Of a stretch of 64,000 nucleotides of DNA, positions 27,256 to 37,845 are shown one piece after another; the first letter of the stretch is position 1, and each line of letters starts with the position of its first letter. The translations under genes and the position numbers were made by a program. The DNA is from Streptococcus urinalis 2285-97 (lineage in GTDB: Bacteria > Bacillota > Bacilli > Lactobacillales > Streptococcaceae). Below the pieces are notes generated by a model. It searched no databases, was not told the DNA's origin, and was given only the letters and a program-made list of their open reading frames with translations. The stretch is taken from the NCBI RefSeq assembly GCF_000188055.2, contig NZ_AEUZ02000001.1, positions 288,501 to 352,500 on the forward strand, written 5' to 3'.

Positions 27256-30200
27256 ATGGTAAGAATGATTCCAGGTCGTATTAGAAATAAAGGAATTGAA
27301 CTGTATGATAGTGGAAAAGTTAAGATTTTAGATAAAACCCAAGATGGTGTCAATGCAGAAGTTGATGGTAATGCTCTTTTTTATTCTCTTCAAGATGAAA
27401 AAGTGACTTGTCAATGTGCCTTTTTTGCCAAAAAGAATTACTGTGAACATATAGCAGCACTTGAATACTATTTAAAAAATACCAATCAAGGGAAAGCTAT
27501 ATTAGATGAGTTACAACAAGAGCATAGTAATGAAACGACTATAAAAAAGAAAAACTCCTTTGGAAGTTTATTTCTTGATGGAATAGAGATGAATGAAGAT
27601 GAGACTACATTATATAGACTGTCTGCCTATGGGAGTCAGAGTCCTTATTCATCAGATTTTTGGTGGTCTTTAAAAATAAATAGGTTACCAGATGAGCGGT
27701 CTTACGTCGTCAGAGATATTAAAGGTTTTTTAAATGTTGTCAAAAGCGAATCTTTTTATCAGATTGGAAAAAATTATTATGAACCCTTATCTTTACTCCA
27801 GTTTGATGAAGAAAGTCAAGACTTGATACAATTTCTATGGCGTCTAATACCAGAAAATGATAAGCATTCATTGGAGACACTTTTTCCAAACCACGGTAGA
27901 AATTTAAGGCTTCCAGTAGGATTATTTGAAGAAGGTCTTCACTTAATGAACCACTTATACGAATTTTTATTCGAAGATAATAATAAAACTTATAAACAAG
28001 TTTATTTTCAAGAAATCGACCAGTCTGCAAATCTTTTTCAATTTGAAGTCGTTGTTCATTTACAATCTTTTGAGTTAAAAATTATAGAAAAAAATGCTCG
28101 TGCTCTATTTCAAAATACCTTTTTGCTTTATCAAAATACTTTCTATCATTTAAATTACCAGCAAAGTAAATTGATTAGTGCTATTAGAAGCTTACCCTTA
28201 GAATCGGACTTGTCGAAACACATCTTCTTTGATTTAGAAGACCAAACAAAGCTAGTAAATAGTCTTCTTACTTTCAAAACGATTGGCGAAGTCAAAGCAC
28301 CAAAAAGTTTTACCATAATGGATTTTGATATTATGGTGGATTTTGATTTGATGCCCGATGACAAAATCAAGTCTCAGATTACATTCGATTATGGCAATGT
28401 TCAAGTTAGTAGCAATGAAGAGATGCTCAATCTGCCCTTTGCCAGTCATTATAAAAAAGAAGAAAGTTTAATGAAGCTTCTAAAATCAACAGGTTTTACA
28501 ACAGGCTTTACAGCTTTTCATGCCGCATTAGACCAAAAAGAACTATATAGATTTTTTACTAAAACGCTACCACAATTTGAAAAACTAGCTGTTGTTTCTT
28601 TGTCAGCTGATATCGAAGCATTACGTTATACGGAAAAACCAAAAATTGAAATTGAAAGACAAGCCGGTCTATTAGATATTTCATTTGATTTCTCTTCTAT
28701 CTTTCAAAATGATGTTGACCAAGCACTCAAAGCTTTATTTGACAGTGAACCTTACTTTATCAACAAAGCTGGGAAATTGGTAGTCTTTGATGAAGAAACG
28801 CAAAAGATTAGTCAAACACTTCAGACATTAAGAGCGAAACATTTAAAAAATGGTCATATTCAATTAGATCAATTAGCCGCCTTTCAAGTTGCGGATATAT
28901 TTGATCATTATGATAATATTTCTTTTTCAGAATCCTTTAGACAATTAGCTTACGATCTGAGACATCCTGAAGCTTTTGAACTTCCTCGGTTATCACTTAA
29001 TGCTGAGTTAAGAGACTATCAAATGATTGGTATTAAGTGGCTTGCTATGTTAAATCATTATGGATTTGGTGGCATTCTTGCTGATGATATGGGACTTGGA
29101 AAAACACTTCAAACCATTGCTTTCTTATCCACTATTTTAGAAAAAAATACTAAAGTGCTTATCTTGGCCCCATCCAGTTTAATTTATAATTGGAAAGATG
29201 AATTTCAAAAATTTGCACCAACTATTGATGTCGCTGTTTCCTATGGTTTAAAACACGTAAGAATGGCCACTATTTCAGAAGATCATCAGGTTGTTGTAAC
29301 AAGTTATGCATCATTTAGACAAGATTTTAATCTTTTTCAAGAGAAACAATTTGATTATTTGATTCTTGATGAAGCACAAGTGATGAAAAATAACCAGACT
29401 AAAATTGCACAGAAACTGAGAGACTTTGATGTCAAAAATTGTTTTGCCCTGTCTGGAACACCCATTGAAAATAACTTAACAGAAATTTGGTCTATTTTTC
29501 AAATTGTCTTACCAGGCTTATTGCCTAAGAAAAAGGCATTTAGTAAACTAGATGCTAGCCAGGTTGCAAAAGCTATTCAGCCTTTCATTATGAGGCGAAA
29601 AAAAGAAGATGTCTTGCCTGAGCTCCCTGACTTAATTGAAATGAACTATACCAGTGAATTGGCTGACAGCCAAAAAGCCATTTATCTAGCCCAACTTTCT
29701 CAAATACAAGAAAGTCTTCTAGGTGCAACAGATGATGATATCAATAAACGAAAAATTGAAATATTATCTGGAATTACACGTTTAAGACAAATTTGTGATA
29801 CTCCTAGTTTATTTATGAACTATAAAGGAGGAAGTGGGAAAATTGACAGTTTACGAGAGTTACTGGCTCAGATTAAAGAAAATGGTCATCGTGCTCTTAT
29901 CTTCTCACAATTTAGAGGAATGCTTGATAAGACAAAAGAAGAAATGGATAAAATTGGTTTAAGCTCTTATATGATGACAGGTTCAACACCTTCAAATGAT
30001 CGACAAGAAATGACCAGAGCATTTAATAATGGTTCAAAAGATGCTTTCTTAATTTCCCTAAAAGCAGGAGGAGTAGGCCTCAATCTAACTGGAGCAGATA
30101 CTGTAATATTAATAGATCTTTGGTGGAATCCTGCTGTCGAAAATCAAGCGATTAGTCGTGCCCATAGGATTGGCCAAAAACAAAACGTTGAAGTTTATCG

Positions 30201-30363
30201 ATTAATAACTAGAGGAACTATCGAAGAAAAAATACTCGAACTCCAAGAAAGTAAGAAAAATCTCGTGACAACTGTTTTAGATGGTGAAGAATCAAGGTCT
30301 ACTATGTCAATAGAAGATATTAGAGAAATACTAGGTATTAAAGATTATACTGACAGAATATAG
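27256..30363 (+). CDS. SNF2-family helicase with N-terminal SWIM zinc finger
   Basis: 1,035 residues from ATG at 27256 (MVRMIPGRIRNKG); longer in-frame starts give a poor N-terminus. The SWIM motif is visible as CQCAFF...CEHIAALEYY, a candidate DNA- or protein-binding zinc finger. The helicase core has DDMGLGKTLQT (Walker A), LDEAQ (motif II), SGTPIENN, then LKAGGVGLNLTGAD and QAISRAHRIGQ. Bacterial members of this family resemble HepA/RapA-like translocases; the cellular role in streptococci is not established. The promoter is an extended -10 TGCTATAAT near 27198-27205. Confidence 0.9.
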   Translation: MVRMIPGRIRNKGIELYDSGKVKILDKTQDGVNAEVDGNALFYSLQDEKVTCQCAFFAKKNYCEHIAALEYYLKNTNQGKAILDELQQEHSNETTIKKKNSFGSLFLDGIEMNEDETTLYRLSAYGSQSPYSSDFWWSLKINRLPDERSYVVRDIKGFLNVVKSESFYQIGKNYYEPLSLLQFDEESQDLIQFLWRLIPENDKHSLETLFPNHGRNLRLPVGLFEEGLHLMNHLYEFLFEDNNKTYKQVYFQEIDQSANLFQFEVVVHLQSFELKIIEKNARALFQNTFLLYQNTFYHLNYQQSKLISAIRSLPLESDLSKHIFFDLEDQTKLVNSLLTFKTIGEVKAPKSFTIMDFDIMVDFDLMPDDKIKSQITFDYGNVQVSSNEEMLNLPFASHYKKEESLMKLLKSTGFTTGFTAFHAALDQKELYRFFTKTLPQFEKLAVVSLSADIEALRYTEKPKIEIERQAGLLDISFDFSSIFQNDVDQALKALFDSEPYFINKAGKLVVFDEETQKISQTLQTLRAKHLKNGHIQLDQLAAFQVADIFDHYDNISFSESFRQLAYDLRHPEAFELPRLSLNAELRDYQMIGIKWLAMLNHYGFGGILADDMGLGKTLQTIAFLSTILEKNTKVLILAPSSLIYNWKDEFQKFAPTIDVAVSYGLKHVRMATISEDHQVVVTSYASFRQDFNLFQEKQFDYLILDEAQVMKNNQTKIAQKLRDFDVKNCFALSGTPIENNLTEIWSIFQIVLPGLLPKKKAFSKLDASQVAKAIQPFIMRRKKEDVLPELPDLIEMNYTSELADSQKAIYLAQLSQIQESLLGATDDDINKRKIEILSGITRLRQICDTPSLFMNYKGGSGKIDSLRELLAQIKENGHRALIFSQFRGMLDKTKEEMDKIGLSSYMMTGSTPSNDRQEMTRAFNNGSKDAFLISLKAGGVGLNLTGADTVILIDLWWNPAVENQAISRAHRIGQKQNVEVYRLITRGTIEEKILELQESKKNLVTTVLDGEESRSTMSIEDIREILGIKDYTDRI

Positions 30364-30442
30364 AATGTTTATAAAGATAAACTTTGAAAAATTAGTCTAT
30401 TTAGTTTATAATATGACTTGCTATAGAAAGGTAGGTGGATAG

Positions 30443-31054
30443 ATGACAGATCAACAATTTCCATTAATTGCAGATGGACAACCCATTATAGAATCAAATG
30501 TATATATGAGATTATATGATAATGAAGATCTCATTAGTAATATCCATGGCTACTACCAAGAAAAAGACTATAGCGATAATACAAGAAATTATGAATTCTT
30601 AAGTCAGACAGGTAATGCTTCTCGCATCAGTGCAGAACGGGAACAGTCCCATCAAGAAGGGAAGTCCTATGCAGAGATTGCAAGAGAAAAAGCAAGACTA
30701 GATGTCAAAGAAAAACGACAAGCCTATTTAGGAAAAGAACTAAAAATGCCTGCTAAACCTGTTTTTAGTAAGAAGAAGTCTGTTGGCGCTTTAACATCAA
30801 AACAAAAAGAAGTTGCCGAAAGACCAAAAACAGAACTCAGTCGTTTTACTGAAAAACTAAGTCAGGATGATTACATTTTAGCTGAAATACCAAAACAATT
30901 TAAAGAGCCAAAAAATGAATCAAAACAAGGCATAAAGAAAAATAATTATGATTTCTTAAAGAGAAGTCAAATATATAATAGACAAGACAATCAAGTTAAT
31001 AAAGAGCGTTCAATTGCGCAAGAACTTAACTTAAGTTTTGAAGATGTTAATTAA
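30443..31054 (+). CDS. Conserved streptococcal hypothetical protein
   Basis: 203 residues, very polar and rich in Lys, Glu and Gln, with a predicted helical, basic middle and no membrane segment or signal. It begins MTDQQFPLIADGQPIIE. I recognise it only as the protein that commonly lies between the SNF2 helicase and murC in streptococci. It has a clear ribosome-binding site AAAGGTAGGTGG. Function unknown. Confidence 0.7.
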   Translation: MTDQQFPLIADGQPIIESNVYMRLYDNEDLISNIHGYYQEKDYSDNTRNYEFLSQTGNASRISAEREQSHQEGKSYAEIAREKARLDVKEKRQAYLGKELKMPAKPVFSKKKSVGALTSKQKEVAERPKTELSRFTEKLSQDDYILAEIPKQFKEPKNESKQGIKKNNYDFLKRSQIYNRQDNQVNKERSIAQELNLSFEDVN

Positions 31055-31060
31055 TCAAAG

Positions 31061-31101
31061 CAAATAACTGATTGCAGTTTGAACCTGTTATCAGTTATTT
31101 G
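31061..31101 (+). terminator. Hairpin between the hypothetical gene and murC
   Basis: CAAATAACTGAT and ATCAGTTATTTG form a perfect 12-bp stem with a 17-base loop. The T run after it is weak (TTCTT), so it may be a weak terminator or attenuator for murC. Confidence 0.55.
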
Positions 31102-31148
31102 TTCTTAAATCGAAAAATAGAAAACTTGACGCAAATTGAGGAGAAACC

Positions 31149-32480
31149 ATGTCAAAAACGTATCATTTTATTGGAATTAAAGGCTCAGGAATGAGTGCGC
31201 TTGCTTTGATGTTACATCAGATGGGACATCACGTTCAAGGTAGTGACGTTGAAAAGTATTATTTTACACAACGTGGACTAGAGCAAGCTGGAATTCAGAT
31301 TCTACCTTTTTCAGAATCTAACATTACAAAAGATGTTGAGTTGATTGCTGGAAATGCTTTTCGTGATGACAATAATATTGAAGTTGCTTATGCCAATAAA
31401 ATGGGAATTCCTTTTAAACGTTACCACGAGTTTCTAGGTGATTTCATGAAACAATTTACAAGTTTAGGTGTTGCTGGCGCTCATGGAAAAACATCGACAA
31501 CTGGTATTTTGTCCCATGTGTTAAAAAACATTACAGATACTTCTTATTTGATTGGTGATGGTACAGGTCGTGGATCAGCTAATGCGCAATATTTTGTTTT
31601 TGAGTCTGATGAGTATGAACGTCACTTTATGCCTTATCACCCTGAGTATTCTATTATTAATAATATTGACTTCGACCATCCTGATTACTTTACTGGTATC
31701 GATGACGTCTTTAATGCCTTTAATGATTATGCAAAACAAGTGACAAAAGGGTTATTTCTTTATGGTGAAGATGCTTACCTTCGTAAAATCACCACAAATG
31801 CTCCAATTTACTATTATGGTTTTGAAGAATCAGATGATTTTATGGCTTATGATATTAAGCGAACAACTAATGGTTCAGACTTCAAAGTCAGCTATCATGG
31901 CGAACAAATTGGTGATTTCCATGTTCCTGCATATGGTAAACATAATGTCTTAAATGCAACTGCAATAGTTGCTAATCTTTACATTGCAGGATTTGATATG
32001 GAACTTGTTTCCAAACACATGAAGACTTTCTCAGGTGTAAAACGCCGTTTCACTGAAAAAATAATAAATGACACCATCATTATTGATGACTTTGCTCATC
32101 ACCCAACTGAAATCATTGCAACTTTAGATGCTGCGCGTCAAAAATATCCAAGTAAAGAAATTGTAGCTATTTTTCAACCACATACATTTACCAGAACAAT
32201 TGCTCTTTTAGATGAATTTGCAACTGCTTTAAATGAAGCAGATGCTGTTTATTTGGCACAGATTTATGGCTCTGCGCGTGAAGTTGACCATGGAGACGTT
32301 AAAGTTGAAGATTTAGCAACAAAAATTAAAAAAACTCATCAAGTTGTTACAGTTGAAAATGTGTCTCCATTATTAGATCATGAAGATGCTGTATATGTCT
32401 TTATGGGGGCAGGTGATATTCAATTGTACGAACGTTCTTTTGAAGAATTACTAGCTAGTCTCACAAAGAACAATCAATAA
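31149..32480 (+). CDS. murC: UDP-N-acetylmuramate--L-alanine ligase MurC
   Basis: 443 residues, the normal length. It adds L-Ala to UDP-MurNAc with ATP, the first peptide step of peptidoglycan synthesis. Visible motifs are [11 protein letters not shown] at the N-terminus, the ATP loop [18 protein letters not shown] in the C-terminal domain and [15 protein letters not shown] precedes the ATG. A GNAT gene follows. Confidence 0.95.
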   Translation: MSKTYHFIGIKGSGMSALALMLHQMGHHVQGSDVEKYYFTQRGLEQAGIQILPFSESNITKDVELIAGNAFRDDNNIEVAYANKMGIPFKRYHEFLGDFMKQFTSLGVAGAHGKTSTTGILSHVLKNITDTSYLIGDGTGRGSANAQYFVFESDEYERHFMPYHPEYSIINNIDFDHPDYFTGIDDVFNAFNDYAKQVTKGLFLYGEDAYLRKITTNAPIYYYGFEESDDFMAYDIKRTTNGSDFKVSYHGEQIGDFHVPAYGKHNVLNATAIVANLYIAGFDMELVSKHMKTFSGVKRRFTEKIINDTIIIDDFAHHPTEIIATLDAARQKYPSKEIVAIFQPHTFTRTIALLDEFATALNEADAVYLAQIYGSAREVDHGDVKVEDLATKIKKTHQVVTVENVSPLLDHEDAVYVFMGAGDIQLYERSFEELLASLTKNNQ

Positions 32481-32540
32481 TGCTAAATAAAAAAGCTAAG
32501 ATCATTCTTGGCTTTTTATCTATTAGAAAGAAGGGAATCA

Positions 32541-33029
32541 ATGAAAATCAGACATGCAAATATAACTGATTTAGATGCAATTTTAGCAATTGAACAAGCT
32601 AACTTTTCGGAAAATGAAGCAGCTACAGCTTCAGCAGTTGAAGAACGTTTAAAAACGATAAGGGACACTTTTTTAATATTAGAAATGGATCACGAAATTG
32701 CAGGTTATATTGAAGGACCTGTTCTTAGTAGTCCTTATTTGACAGATGATTTGTTTCATCATGTTAATAAAAATCCTCAAACAGGTGGCTATATAGCTGT
32801 AACAAGTTTATCAGTGGCTCCGAAATTTCAAAAACAAGGCATTGGAACAACACTTTTGGCAGCATTAAAGGATTTAGCCGTAGAACAAAAGAGACAAGGG
32901 ATTATTCTAACCTGTCATGACTATTTAATTGCTTACTATGAAATGAATGGATTTGAAGATAGGGGGCTTTCTGATTCTCAACATGGTGGGGCAGTTTGGT
33001 ATGATATGATTTGGGAAAATAAGCATTAA
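32541..33029 (+). CDS. GNAT-family acetyltransferase
   Basis: 162 residues from ATG at 32541 (MKIRHANITDLDAIL), with AAGAAGGG upstream; the longer frame lacks a good ribosome-binding site. The acetyl-CoA loop is visible as VAPKFQKQGIGTTLL, and a late YYEMNGFEDRG segment is typical. Substrate unknown; the neighbourhood of murC and mltG is common in streptococci. Confidence 0.85.
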   Translation: MKIRHANITDLDAILAIEQANFSENEAATASAVEERLKTIRDTFLILEMDHEIAGYIEGPVLSSPYLTDDLFHHVNKNPQTGGYIAVTSLSVAPKFQKQGIGTTLLAALKDLAVEQKRQGIILTCHDYLIAYYEMNGFEDRGLSDSQHGGAVWYDMIWENKH

Positions 33030-33077
33030 ACCCCCACAGAATATTTGTTAAGAATCAGTGACAAATAGCGTATTTTA

Positions 33078-33106
33078 TTGCTTTTAGTGAATTTTTAAGA
33101 TATAAT
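33078..33106 (+). promoter_or_regulatory. Promoter of mltG
   Basis: TTGCTT at 33078-33083 and TATAAT at 33101-33106 with a 17-base spacer. Confidence 0.75.
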
Positions 33107-33136
33107 GTCGATTGACTAAGTTTAGGAGGAAAAGCT

Positions 33137-35050
33137 TTGACAGATTTAAAAGACCAAGAGTCAAAATCTCAAGGTGGTAGAAGCTTTAAAGAACAAATTT
33201 TAGCGGAATTAGAAGAAGCCAATCGACTTAGAAAAATCCGCGAAGAAGAACTGTTCCAAAAAGAACAAGAGGCTAAAGAATTAGCTCAAAAAACAGCTCA
33301 ATTAATGGCGGAATATGAAGAGCAAGATCGAAAAGATCGTGCTGAAGCAGATTTACAAGCTCAAAAGAAAAAGCTTCATGATAATGCTCAAAAAGCACTT
33401 CAAGAAAATCACATTGCAGTCGAAACTGATCAAGAATCAATTGACCAAACATTAAATCAGATTAGCGATACTTTTTCGCCAAAAGAAAGAAAAGAAAACA
33501 AGACTGAGAGTTTGGAGGAAGATAACCCTACAAGTGAACTCTCAACAAAACAGTCAGAAGAAATTTTTTCAGAAAGCCAAGACTTCAGTTCTAATAATGA
33601 CTCATCTCTAAGTCAAAAAGAATCCAATAGTGCTTCTATGATGGAAAGTACAGAATTTGATCAAACAAAACCACTTCCTGTAGTGTCTATGAAAAGTGAA
33701 GATGATTCGATGATGAGCTCATCAGAAGAAACAAATCTTATTGGAAACAGTGATTCTGAGTCACAATTTTCTGAAGGTGATAAGACTAGTTCAGAATTAG
33801 ATTCAGAAACACCGTCAGTTGAGTCTACCTTGGCACCCGTCAATTCAAATCAACCAATAGAAACGTCTTCTGATGTTAAAGAAGATACTGAGAAATCAAT
33901 GAGAAAAAAAAGACGTCAAAAAACAGAAGGTCTTGCTAACAAGATAACAAAACGAATTATCTTAGTACTTGTTTTAATCCTGATTGCCTTGGGACTTTTT
34001 GGGGCTTATTATATTAATTCATCTTTAAAACCAGTCGATAAAACAGATAAAAGTTATGTTCAGGTTGACATTCCAATTGGGTCTGGTAATAAATTAATTG
34101 GACAAATTTTGGAAAAAGATGGTCTAATTAAGAGTGGAACGGTATTTAATTTTTATTCAAAATTTAAAAATTACACTAACTTCCAAAGTGGTTATTACAA
34201 TCTTCAAAAGAGTATGTCTTTAGACGAAATTGCAAAAGAACTTCAAAAAGGTGGGACAACAGAACCAACCAAACCAGCAGTCGGGAAAGTTCTGGTTAGA
34301 GAAGGTTACACCATTAAACAAATTGCAGATTCAATTGATGATAATGTGGCAACTAAGTCAACTAAAGATAAAACACCTTTTACATCAAAAGCATTTTTAG
34401 CGGTAGTTAAAGATAAAACTTTTATTGCGGATATGGTTAAAAAATATTCTAAATTACTTGGTAATTTGCCATCATCTGACGAAGCTACCTATCAATTAGA
34501 AGGTTATTTATTCCCTGCTACTTATAATTATTATAAAGATACAGATATGAAAGCTTTGGTTGAAGAAATGATTTCAACAACTAATCAAACCTTATCTCCA
34601 TATTATGATAAAATAGCATCATCTGGAAAAACGGTAAACGAAGTCCTCACAATGGCTTCATTAGTCGAAAAAGAAGGTTCTACAGATGAAGATAGACGAA
34701 AAATTGCAAGTGTTTTTAACAATCGTTTAGATTCTGGAATGGCTCTTCAAAGTAACATAGCAGTACTTTATGCAATAGGTAAACTTGGTGAAAAGACGAC
34801 TTTATCTGAAGATGCATCAATCAATACAAGCATAAACTCACCTTATAATGACTATACCAATACAGGTTTAATGCCTGGGCCGGTTGATAGTCCAAGTAAA
34901 TCAGCTATAGAAGCTACAGTTAATCCAGACTCTACAGATTATCTTTACTTTGTAGCAGATGTCAAAACTGGTAATGTTTACTACGCAAAAACTTACGAAG
35001 AACATACTGCAAATGTAGAAAAATATGTAAACAGTAATATCTCACAATAA
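33137..35050 (+). CDS. mltG: Endolytic transglycosylase MltG, with long cytosolic N-terminal region
   Basis: 637 residues from a TTG start; AGGAGG 7 bases upstream decides it. Residues 1-270 are charged and cytosolic: a Glu/Lys-rich coiled-coil-like part (EEANRLRKIREEELFQ), then an acidic Ser-rich part. One membrane helix lies near 275-295, followed by the external YceG domain with LEGYLFPATYNYY and the catalytic-Glu region ASLVEKEGSTDEDR. In streptococci MltG releases nascent glycan strands in peripheral wall synthesis. The long N-terminal tail is a feature of streptococcal MltG and may link it to division regulators. Confidence 0.92.
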   Translation: MTDLKDQESKSQGGRSFKEQILAELEEANRLRKIREEELFQKEQEAKELAQKTAQLMAEYEEQDRKDRAEADLQAQKKKLHDNAQKALQENHIAVETDQESIDQTLNQISDTFSPKERKENKTESLEEDNPTSELSTKQSEEIFSESQDFSSNNDSSLSQKESNSASMMESTEFDQTKPLPVVSMKSEDDSMMSSSEETNLIGNSDSESQFSEGDKTSSELDSETPSVESTLAPVNSNQPIETSSDVKEDTEKSMRKKRRQKTEGLANKITKRIILVLVLILIALGLFGAYYINSSLKPVDKTDKSYVQVDIPIGSGNKLIGQILEKDGLIKSGTVFNFYSKFKNYTNFQSGYYNLQKSMSLDEIAKELQKGGTTEPTKPAVGKVLVREGYTIKQIADSIDDNVATKSTKDKTPFTSKAFLAVVKDKTFIADMVKKYSKLLGNLPSSDEATYQLEGYLFPATYNYYKDTDMKALVEEMISTTNQTLSPYYDKIASSGKTVNEVLTMASLVEKEGSTDEDRRKIASVFNNRLDSGMALQSNIAVLYAIGKLGEKTTLSEDASINTSINSPYNDYTNTGLMPGPVDSPSKSAIEATVNPDSTDYLYFVADVKTGNVYYAKTYEEHTANVEKYVNSNISQ

Positions 35051-35126
35051 TCTTATATAAAAGTAAGTCAGATGACCTATTTTATGTTATGATATTAGTT
35101 GAGATTCATTAGAACGATGAATGTTC

Positions 35127-35158
35127 AAAGAGGCTAGGCACAATTGCTTTGGCCTCTT
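35127..35158 (+). other. GC-containing inverted repeat upstream of greA
   Basis: AAAGAGGC and GCCTCTT pair around an 18-base loop. It is followed by a short T-containing stretch but not a solid T run. It may be an attenuator or weak terminator between mltG and greA. Confidence 0.4.
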
Positions 35159-35191
35159 GTATTTCTAAAAAAAGAGAAGAGAGAAAAAATA

Positions 35192-35677
35192 ATGGCAGAA
35201 AAAACTTATCCAATGACCCAATCTGAAAAAGAACTTCTAGAACAAGAATTAGAAGATTTAAAACTAGTCCGTCGTCCAGAAGTTGTGGAACGCATCAAAA
35301 TTGCAAGATCTTATGGTGACTTATCTGAGAACTCTGAGTATGATGCAGCAAAAGACGAGCAAGCTTTTGTTGAAGGTCAAATTTCAACTTTAGAAACCAA
35401 AATCCGTTATGCTGAAATTATTGACAGCGATGCAGTTGCAAAAGATGAAGTTGCTATCGGAAAAACAGTCGTTGTCAAAGAAGACGGTTCTGATGATCAA
35501 GATGTCTATCATATCGTCGGTGCTGCAGGAGCAGACATCTTTTCGGGAAAAATTTCAAATGAAAGTCCAATTGCTCAAGCATTAATTGGGAAAAAGATTG
35601 GTGATAAAGCAACTATTGAATCACCAGCTGGCAGTTATCAAGTTGAGATTGTTAAAGTTGAAAAAACAGAATCATAA
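35192..35677 (+). CDS. greA: Transcription elongation factor GreA
   Basis: 161 residues from ATG at 35192 ([18 protein letters not shown]) after AGAGAGAAAA; the longer frame runs through the inverted repeat and is rejected. The N-terminal coiled coil carries the acidic tip [18 protein letters not shown], which rescues backtracked RNA polymerase. The C-terminal FKBP-like domain ends in [12 protein letters not shown]. Lies downstream of mltG as in other streptococci. Confidence 0.96.
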   Translation: MAEKTYPMTQSEKELLEQELEDLKLVRRPEVVERIKIARSYGDLSENSEYDAAKDEQAFVEGQISTLETKIRYAEIIDSDAVAKDEVAIGKTVVVKEDGSDDQDVYHIVGAAGADIFSGKISNESPIAQALIGKKIGDKATIESPAGSYQVEIVKVEKTES

Positions 35678-35706
35678 AAGATGTTGCGATAACAATATCT
35701 TTTTTT
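35676..35706 (+). terminator. Terminator of greA
   Basis: AAAAGAT-TTG and CAA-ATCTTTT pair with a small internal mismatch and lead into a T7 run. Confidence 0.7.
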
Positions 35707-35714
35707 GATTATTA

Positions 35715-35743
35715 AAAAAGCCCCTCACTGAGGGGCTTTTAAA
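35715..35743. terminator. Bidirectional terminator between greA and yidC2
   Basis: AAAAAGCCCCTC, a loop of ACT, and GAGGGGCTTTTAAAA form a GC-rich hairpin with A/T flanks in both directions; mainly the terminator of the minus-strand yidC2. Confidence 0.9.
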
Positions 35744-35744
35744 A

Positions 35745-36674
35745 TTATTTTCGTTTCCGTTGCTTGCCAGCATTTCTATTTTTCTTACCAGTCGCTTTTG
35801 AAGCTTGAATAGTTGGATTAGGAGTAACTTGAGTAACATCTTTGCGTGACTTTTGTCCACTGTAGGTTTTTGGTGGATTTTTTGCAAATTCCTCTTCAAT
35901 TTTTTGTCTAAGTTTTGGTTTTAAAATAAACATTGTAATTAGTTGTTGAATAATTGAGAAGAAACCACCCACAAACCAGTACAATGCGACTCCAGATGGT
36001 AGATTTAAAGACATGAAAAACATCATAATTGGCATCATGAACATCATTGATTTCATTTGTGCACGTTGTTCTTCTGGAACACCATACATTGAAAGTAATG
36101 ATTGAATGAAATAAAGAGCCACGATAATGATAGTCATGATCATACTACGATGACCAAGATCAATTCCCATGAAAGTGCTAGTTGATACCCCTTTAGTATA
36201 TTGCGCAGCAAAATACATAGCTGAGAAGAAAGGCATTTGGATAAGAAGTGGTAAACATCCCATACCACCTAAAAGGTCTAACCCCATTTCTTTTCGAGCA
36301 GCCATTAACTCAGTTTGAGCAGCCATTTTTTCTTCTTGAGTGCTGGCATTTTTCATGCGCTCATTAATAGGGTCAAAAACTGGTTTAAGATAGTTCATCT
36401 TTTCAGATTGATAACTAGCTTTCCAAGCTTGATAGAGCCCTAATGGTAGGATTAGTGTACGAACAATGATAGTTACAATGATAATAGCAAAGCCATAACC
36501 TAACCTCGCATTGTTAGCGAAGTAGTCAATAAAATAAGACATGGGACGGCCAAAAATATTCCAGATAAATCCAGTCGGATTACCACTTGAATCTCGACTA
36601 ACACATCCTGTCATCATCATCAATAATGATATTGTGAAGGCCGAATATAAAATACGATTTCGTTTTAATTTCAC
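35745..36674 (-). CDS. yidC2: Membrane protein insertase YidC2 (lipoprotein)
   Basis: 309 residues. The N-terminus ends in the lipobox MMTGC, so the protein is a lipoprotein. Five membrane helices follow, with the family segment [21 protein letters not shown]. The basic C-terminal tail ([17 protein letters not shown]) is typical of YidC2, which supports co-translational insertion. YidC2 is the copy that lies beside acyP and the SpoU gene in streptococci, which this order matches. Confidence 0.92.
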   Translation of the reverse strand: MKLKRNRILYSAFTISLLMMMTGCVSRDSSGNPTGFIWNIFGRPMSYFIDYFANNARLGYGFAIIIVTIIVRTLILPLGLYQAWKASYQSEKMNYLKPVFDPINERMKNASTQEEKMAAQTELMAARKEMGLDLLGGMGCLPLLIQMPFFSAMYFAAQYTKGVSTSTFMGIDLGHRSMIMTIIIVALYFIQSLLSMYGVPEEQRAQMKSMMFMMPIMMFFMSLNLPSGVALYWFVGGFFSIIQQLITMFILKPKLRQKIEEEFAKNPPKTYSGQKSRKDVTQVTPNPTIQASKATGKKNRNAGKQRKRK

Positions 36675-36758
36675 GTTTTATTTCCTTTATAATCTAAATA
36701 ATACCTATCTATTCTACTTCTTTTTGTCTAAATACTCAATAGTTCTGCAGACTGAATT

Positions 36759-37037
36759 TTAATTTGACATCTTAAAGTCTGAAAAATCTTCAAAATTCTC
36801 TATTTTAACGTCAACATAGGTTACTTTTGCAAAACGAGAGGGGCCTTGTCTGATTTTTTGGATAAACTGTGATAATTGAGTGGAGTCATCTGATTGTGCC
36901 AAAATTTCAACTGTCCCATCATCATTATTCCAGACACGACCATAGATATTTCCCATATCAATTGCTAACTGATAGGTGGAGTAACGAAAGCCAACCCCTT
37001 GAACACGACCTGAAACAATAAGTCTTACTTTTTTCAT
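36759..37037 (-). CDS. acyP: Acylphosphatase
   Basis: 92 residues, the full family length. The catalytic loop SGRVQGVGFR and the later Asn in GRVWNNDDGTVE are intact. It hydrolyses acyl phosphates; its cell role is unsettled. GGAG precedes the start. It is divergent from the SpoU gene over 32 bases, so their promoters overlap. Confidence 0.93.
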   Translation of the reverse strand: MKKVRLIVSGRVQGVGFRYSTYQLAIDMGNIYGRVWNNDDGTVEILAQSDDSTQLSQFIQKIRQGPSRFAKVTYVDVKIENFEDFSDFKMSN

Positions 37038-37054
37038 CTTGTAGGCTCCTTTTT

Positions 37055-37063
37055 TGTTATAAT
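37055..37063 (+). promoter_or_regulatory. Extended -10 placed 6 bases before the methyltransferase ATG (leaderless)
   Basis: TGTTATAAT ends at 37063 and ATG begins at 37070. Transcription would start at or next to the A of ATG. No ribosome-binding site precedes the ATG in the remaining bases. Confidence 0.6.
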
Positions 37064-37069
37064 ATCACT

Positions 37070-37810
37070 ATGACTATTATAACTTCTAAATCAAATAATC
37101 TCATTAAAAAAGTAAAAAAACTTAAGCAAAAGAAGTATCGAAAAACGTCCTACCTTATTGAAGGTTGGCATTTATATGAAGAAGCCTTAAAAGCCAAAGT
37201 GGATATTTTAAACATCTTTGTTTTAGAGGAATTGAAAGAGCGATTGGATCAGTCACTACCAATTACCTGTGTCTCAGATGATATTCTAAGAGAACTTTGT
37301 GACAGTCCAAATCCGCAAGGCATTATTGCTGAGGTAGCTTATGAAAATAGAGAATTCAGTATAAAAGCAAATGGGAAATACCTACTGTTAGAAGATGTGC
37401 AAGATCCTGGTAATGTGGGTACTATTATTAGAACTGCCGATGCAGCAGGCTATGATGCAGTTTTTATCTCTGATAAATCAGCTGATATATATAATCAAAA
37501 AACGCTTAGGTCCATGCAAGGGAGTCATTTCCATATACCTGTTTATCGTCAGTCGGTTCTGGAAGTTCTAGAGTTAATGACTTCTCTCGAAATTCCCGTT
37601 TTGGCAAGTACATTATCATCTCAGTCAAAAGATTATAAGAGTATTGTGAAACCAGATTCGTTTTTATTAGTTCTTGGAAATGAAGGTCAAGGTATTTCTC
37701 CTATGCTAGCTAAAAGAGCTAATCAATTAGTTCACATCACTATGCCAGGTCAAGCTGAAAGTTTAAATGTCGCTGTAGCAGCTGGTATTCTTATTTTCAG
37801 TTTCATTTAG
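37070..37810 (+). CDS. SpoU/TrmH-family RNA 2'-O-methyltransferase
   Basis: 246 residues. The N-terminal substrate-binding domain (KLKQKKYRKTSYLIEGWHLYEEALK) precedes the knotted methyltransferase domain. The three SPOUT motifs are DPGNVGTIIRTADAAG, LVLGNEGQGIS and SLNVAVAAGILIF. It should methylate a ribose in rRNA or tRNA with SAM; the target is not decided by sequence. Likely leaderless. Confidence 0.9.
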   Translation: MTIITSKSNNLIKKVKKLKQKKYRKTSYLIEGWHLYEEALKAKVDILNIFVLEELKERLDQSLPITCVSDDILRELCDSPNPQGIIAEVAYENREFSIKANGKYLLLEDVQDPGNVGTIIRTADAAGYDAVFISDKSADIYNQKTLRSMQGSHFHIPVYRQSVLEVLELMTSLEIPVLASTLSSQSKDYKSIVKPDSFLLVLGNEGQGISPMLAKRANQLVHITMPGQAESLNVAVAAGILIFSFI

Positions 37811-37845
37811 GGTTCTATGTTATAATGATAGTGTGAGGTGATTAT

